From assembly GCA_020846935.1 (NCBI GenBank), contig JADLCY010000006.1, positions 124,001-188,000 on the forward strand: 64,000 nucleotides of DNA. Reading direction: 5' to 3'. The DNA comes from Gemmatimonadaceae bacterium (GTDB lineage: Bacteria; Gemmatimonadota; Gemmatimonadetes; Gemmatimonadales; Gemmatimonadaceae). Position 1 is the stretch's first letter. The number at the start of each line of letters is the position of its first letter. This document shows, one piece after another, positions 62,467 to 64,000 of the stretch. Position numbers and translations under genes: made by a program. Under the pieces are notes generated by a model, which saw only the letters and a list, made by a program, of their open reading frames with translations, was not told the origin of the DNA and did no database searches.

Positions 62467-63734
62467 GGCTCGGCGCTGCGCTCGTCGTGGCGGCATGCAT
62501 CACCGCATGCCGAGGTGACGGCTCGACCATCGTGCTCCACATGACCTCGTGGCAAACCCCGGCGGAGAACGCCATCGACCTGCCGGCGATCCGCGCGTTC
62601 GAGGCCGCACATCCGGGCGTACGTGTCGAGAACGAACCGGTGAGCAATCAGGCCGAGTACCGCGAGAAGGTCATCACGTCGATCGTGTCGGGTGCGCCGC
62701 CTGACGTGTTCCTCATGGACAACATCGACGTGCCGGCGTTTGCCGAGGCGCAGGTGGCGCTCGACCTCGCGCCGTTTGCCGCGCGCGTCGGCATCGACCT
62801 CGCCGCCTACTACCCAAACGTCCTCAGCATCTTCACGCACGCAGGCCATGTGCAGGCGTTCCCGAAAGGGTTTTCGCCGATGGTCTACTACTACAACCGC
62901 GCCCTGTTTGACGCGGCCGGATTGCCGTACCCGCGCGACGGCTGGACCTGGGAAGAGTTCCTCGCGACCGCGCGCGCGCTCACACGCGACACCGATGGGG
63001 ACGGCGCCGTGGATCTATGGGGAACGGCGGTGCTCCGTCCGTTCTATGCGTGGCAGGCCATGATCTGGTCGGCCGGCGGCGATATTCTGCAGCCGGACGG
63101 ACGCTCGGCGAGCGGCGCGCTCGACGGTGCCGCCTCGATCGCCGCGCTCGACTTCCTCACGTCGCTCGTGACCACGCACGCCGTGGCACCGCGCCCGAAT
63201 GCATTTCGCGCGGTCACCGGCAACGAGACGCGCCTGTTCTACAGCGGCCGTCTCGCGCTCCTGCCCAGCGGGCATTGGCTCATCCCGAACATCCGGGCGC
63301 AACTCGCCAACGGACGACTGCAACTCGGCGTGGTGTCGTACCCACGTGCGGCCGGGGCCCGTGTTGCCACGCCGCTGTTCGCGTCCGGTTGGGCGGTGCC
63401 GCGCAACACGCCGCATCGTCGGCTGGCCGTGACCCTGGCGGCCGCGCTGTCCGGTGAGGCGGCGCAGCGCTCGCGGCTCGACGCCGGCCTCGAACTGTCG
63501 GCCATGCCGACCGTGCAGGCCGCGTTTGCCGCCACCGACTCGTCAGGCATCGATGCCGCCTTCGCGCGGCAGGTGGCGACCGGACGGCCTCCGTGGGGCG
63601 CGCGGATCGCCCGCTTTCGCGAGGTGGAGGCGTTGCTCCCGGAGATTCTGGACCGCGTGATCATCGAAGGGCGCCCCGTGGCCGACGTGGCCCGCGAGGT
63701 TGCCCGACGCATCGACCAGGTGCTCGCGCGGTGA
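62463..63734 (+). CDS. CUT1-type extracellular sugar-binding lipoprotein
   Basis: The protein has 423 residues from GTG 62463, overlapping the ATPase stop. The lipoprotein signal ends ACITAC. The family 1 binding-protein pattern is present: HMTSWQTPAENAIDLPAIRAFEAAHPGVRVENEPV, YREKVITSIVSGAPPDVFLMDN, FPKGFSPMVYYYNRALFDAAGLPYPRDGWTWEEFLATARALT and GHWLIPNI. It captures an oligosaccharide or sugar for the importer powered by the preceding ATPase and, probably, by a permease encoded beyond the window. It overlaps the next gene by GTGA. Confidence 0.94.
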   Translation: MRLGAALVVAACITACRGDGSTIVLHMTSWQTPAENAIDLPAIRAFEAAHPGVRVENEPVSNQAEYREKVITSIVSGAPPDVFLMDNIDVPAFAEAQVALDLAPFAARVGIDLAAYYPNVLSIFTHAGHVQAFPKGFSPMVYYYNRALFDAAGLPYPRDGWTWEEFLATARALTRDTDGDGAVDLWGTAVLRPFYAWQAMIWSAGGDILQPDGRSASGALDGAASIAALDFLTSLVTTHAVAPRPNAFRAVTGNETRLFYSGRLALLPSGHWLIPNIRAQLANGRLQLGVVSYPRAAGARVATPLFASGWAVPRNTPHRRLAVTLAAALSGEAAQRSRLDAGLELSAMPTVQAAFAATDSSGIDAAFARQVATGRPPWGARIARFREVEALLPEILDRVIIEGRPVADVAREVARRIDQVLAR

Positions 63735-64000
63735 TCCCCACCCGTGCGCACGCCGTGAACCTCGCCGTGACCCTGTGCGTGGTCTGGGCCGTGGCGTCCG
63801 CGCTCATCCTCCTGCGAACCACCGCGCGCACCGAGTTTGCGCTCGCGGCGGCCGAGGCACGCGCCGTCGCGGCGTCGGTCGACGCGAGCTGGCAGCCTAC
63901 GCGCACGCCGGTGCGCGCGACGGAAGCCGTCGGTCGCATCGTGCCGGTGGTGCGCACCATGCAGCGGCGGGTTGGTGAGGAGGCGCGGCGCCTTGCGGTC
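63731..64000 (+). CDS. Start of a membrane protein, possibly the sugar ABC permease (3' end outside window)
   Basis: The frame runs from GTG 63731 (overlapping the upstream stop) to the window end, 90 residues. One membrane helix (VNLAVTLCVVWAVASALILL, about 9-28) is followed by a soluble, Ala- and Arg-rich stretch with no second helix. In CUT1 operons the next gene is normally a MalF-type permease, some of which have such a periplasmic region after helix 1; a different membrane protein, for example a sensor, is also possible. The position supports a transport role, but the sequence seen so far does not prove it. Confidence 0.6.
   Translation, partial: MIPTRAHAVNLAVTLCVVWAVASALILLRTTARTEFALAAAEARAVAASVDASWQPTRTPVRATEAVGRIVPVVRTMQRRVGEEARRLAV

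Noticed and set aside
1-64000. CRISPR arrays, prophage, IS elements, toxin-antitoxin or defence islands
   Set aside because: I saw no regular spaced repeats, no transposase or integrase motifs, no terminal inverted repeats and no defence-type proteins.

Overview
The window is high-GC bacterial chromosome with densely packed genes, many of them joined by ATGA, GTGA or TGATG start/stop overlaps. The gene mix fits a heterotrophic, respiring Gram-negative-type bacterium, most likely Gemmatimonadota. The evidence is a TonB-dependent outer-membrane receptor, several lipoprotein and Tat signals, a PEP-CTERM protein, two long S9 peptidases, a LytS/LytTR pair, a Pkn-type kinase with a FlgO/TolB-like tail, and an alternative complex III (ACIII) operon. 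The phylum call is an inference from gene content; no rRNA is present to confirm it. I see no phage, IS element, CRISPR array or plasmid functions, and this looks like ordinary chromosome throughout.

Layout. 1-6.6 kb: an exported BNR/VPS10-type beta-propeller protein (cut by the window edge), a class III aminotransferase, an operon of an exported divergent MsrA-like protein with a LytS-type histidine kinase and a LytTR regulator, and a PlsC-like acyltransferase. 6.7-10.4 kb: a TPP riboswitch whose 3' edge contains the ribosome binding site of a TonB-dependent receptor, then bactofilin and zinc-ribbon genes and a small secreted-type protein. 10.9-23.5 kb: a lipoprotein cytochrome c, an S9 peptidase, a FabH-like ketosynthase, a lectin-like secreted protein, a PEP-CTERM protein, then a leftward run with a DJ-1/PfpI protein, a TlpA-type thioredoxin, a sialidase-like lipoprotein, an amidohydrolase, a DUF502 membrane protein and a metallo-beta-lactamase/rhodanese fusion. 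23.6-31 kb: a second S9 peptidase, an NAD(P)-binding protein, a diheme cytochrome c, arginine decarboxylase (speA) and a Mn-type superoxide dismutase.

31-43.8 kb looks like a glycan-use region: a GH38 alpha-mannosidase-like enzyme, an oligopeptide-type ABC importer (two permeases and a binding lipoprotein, with no ATPase nearby), a heparinase II/III-like lyase translationally coupled to the binding protein, then a SpoU-type RNA methyltransferase, a class III aminotransferase and two amidohydrolases.

43.9-51.8 kb is the actABCDEF operon for alternative complex III, the quinol:cytochrome c/oxidase oxidoreductase that replaces bc1. It is preceded by a perfect CRP/FNR-family palindrome and closed by a strong terminator; no terminal oxidase genes follow. 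52-55.6 kb holds DinB-like and DsrE-like genes, a short kinase, thioredoxin 2 and tRNA-Ala(TGC). 55.8-64 kb is a tightly coupled rightward operon: a peroxiredoxin, two (alpha/alpha)6-toroid glycosidases (one with an N-terminal amidotransferase-fold domain), a MalK/UgpC-type ATPase, a sugar-binding lipoprotein and the start of a membrane protein that runs off the window.
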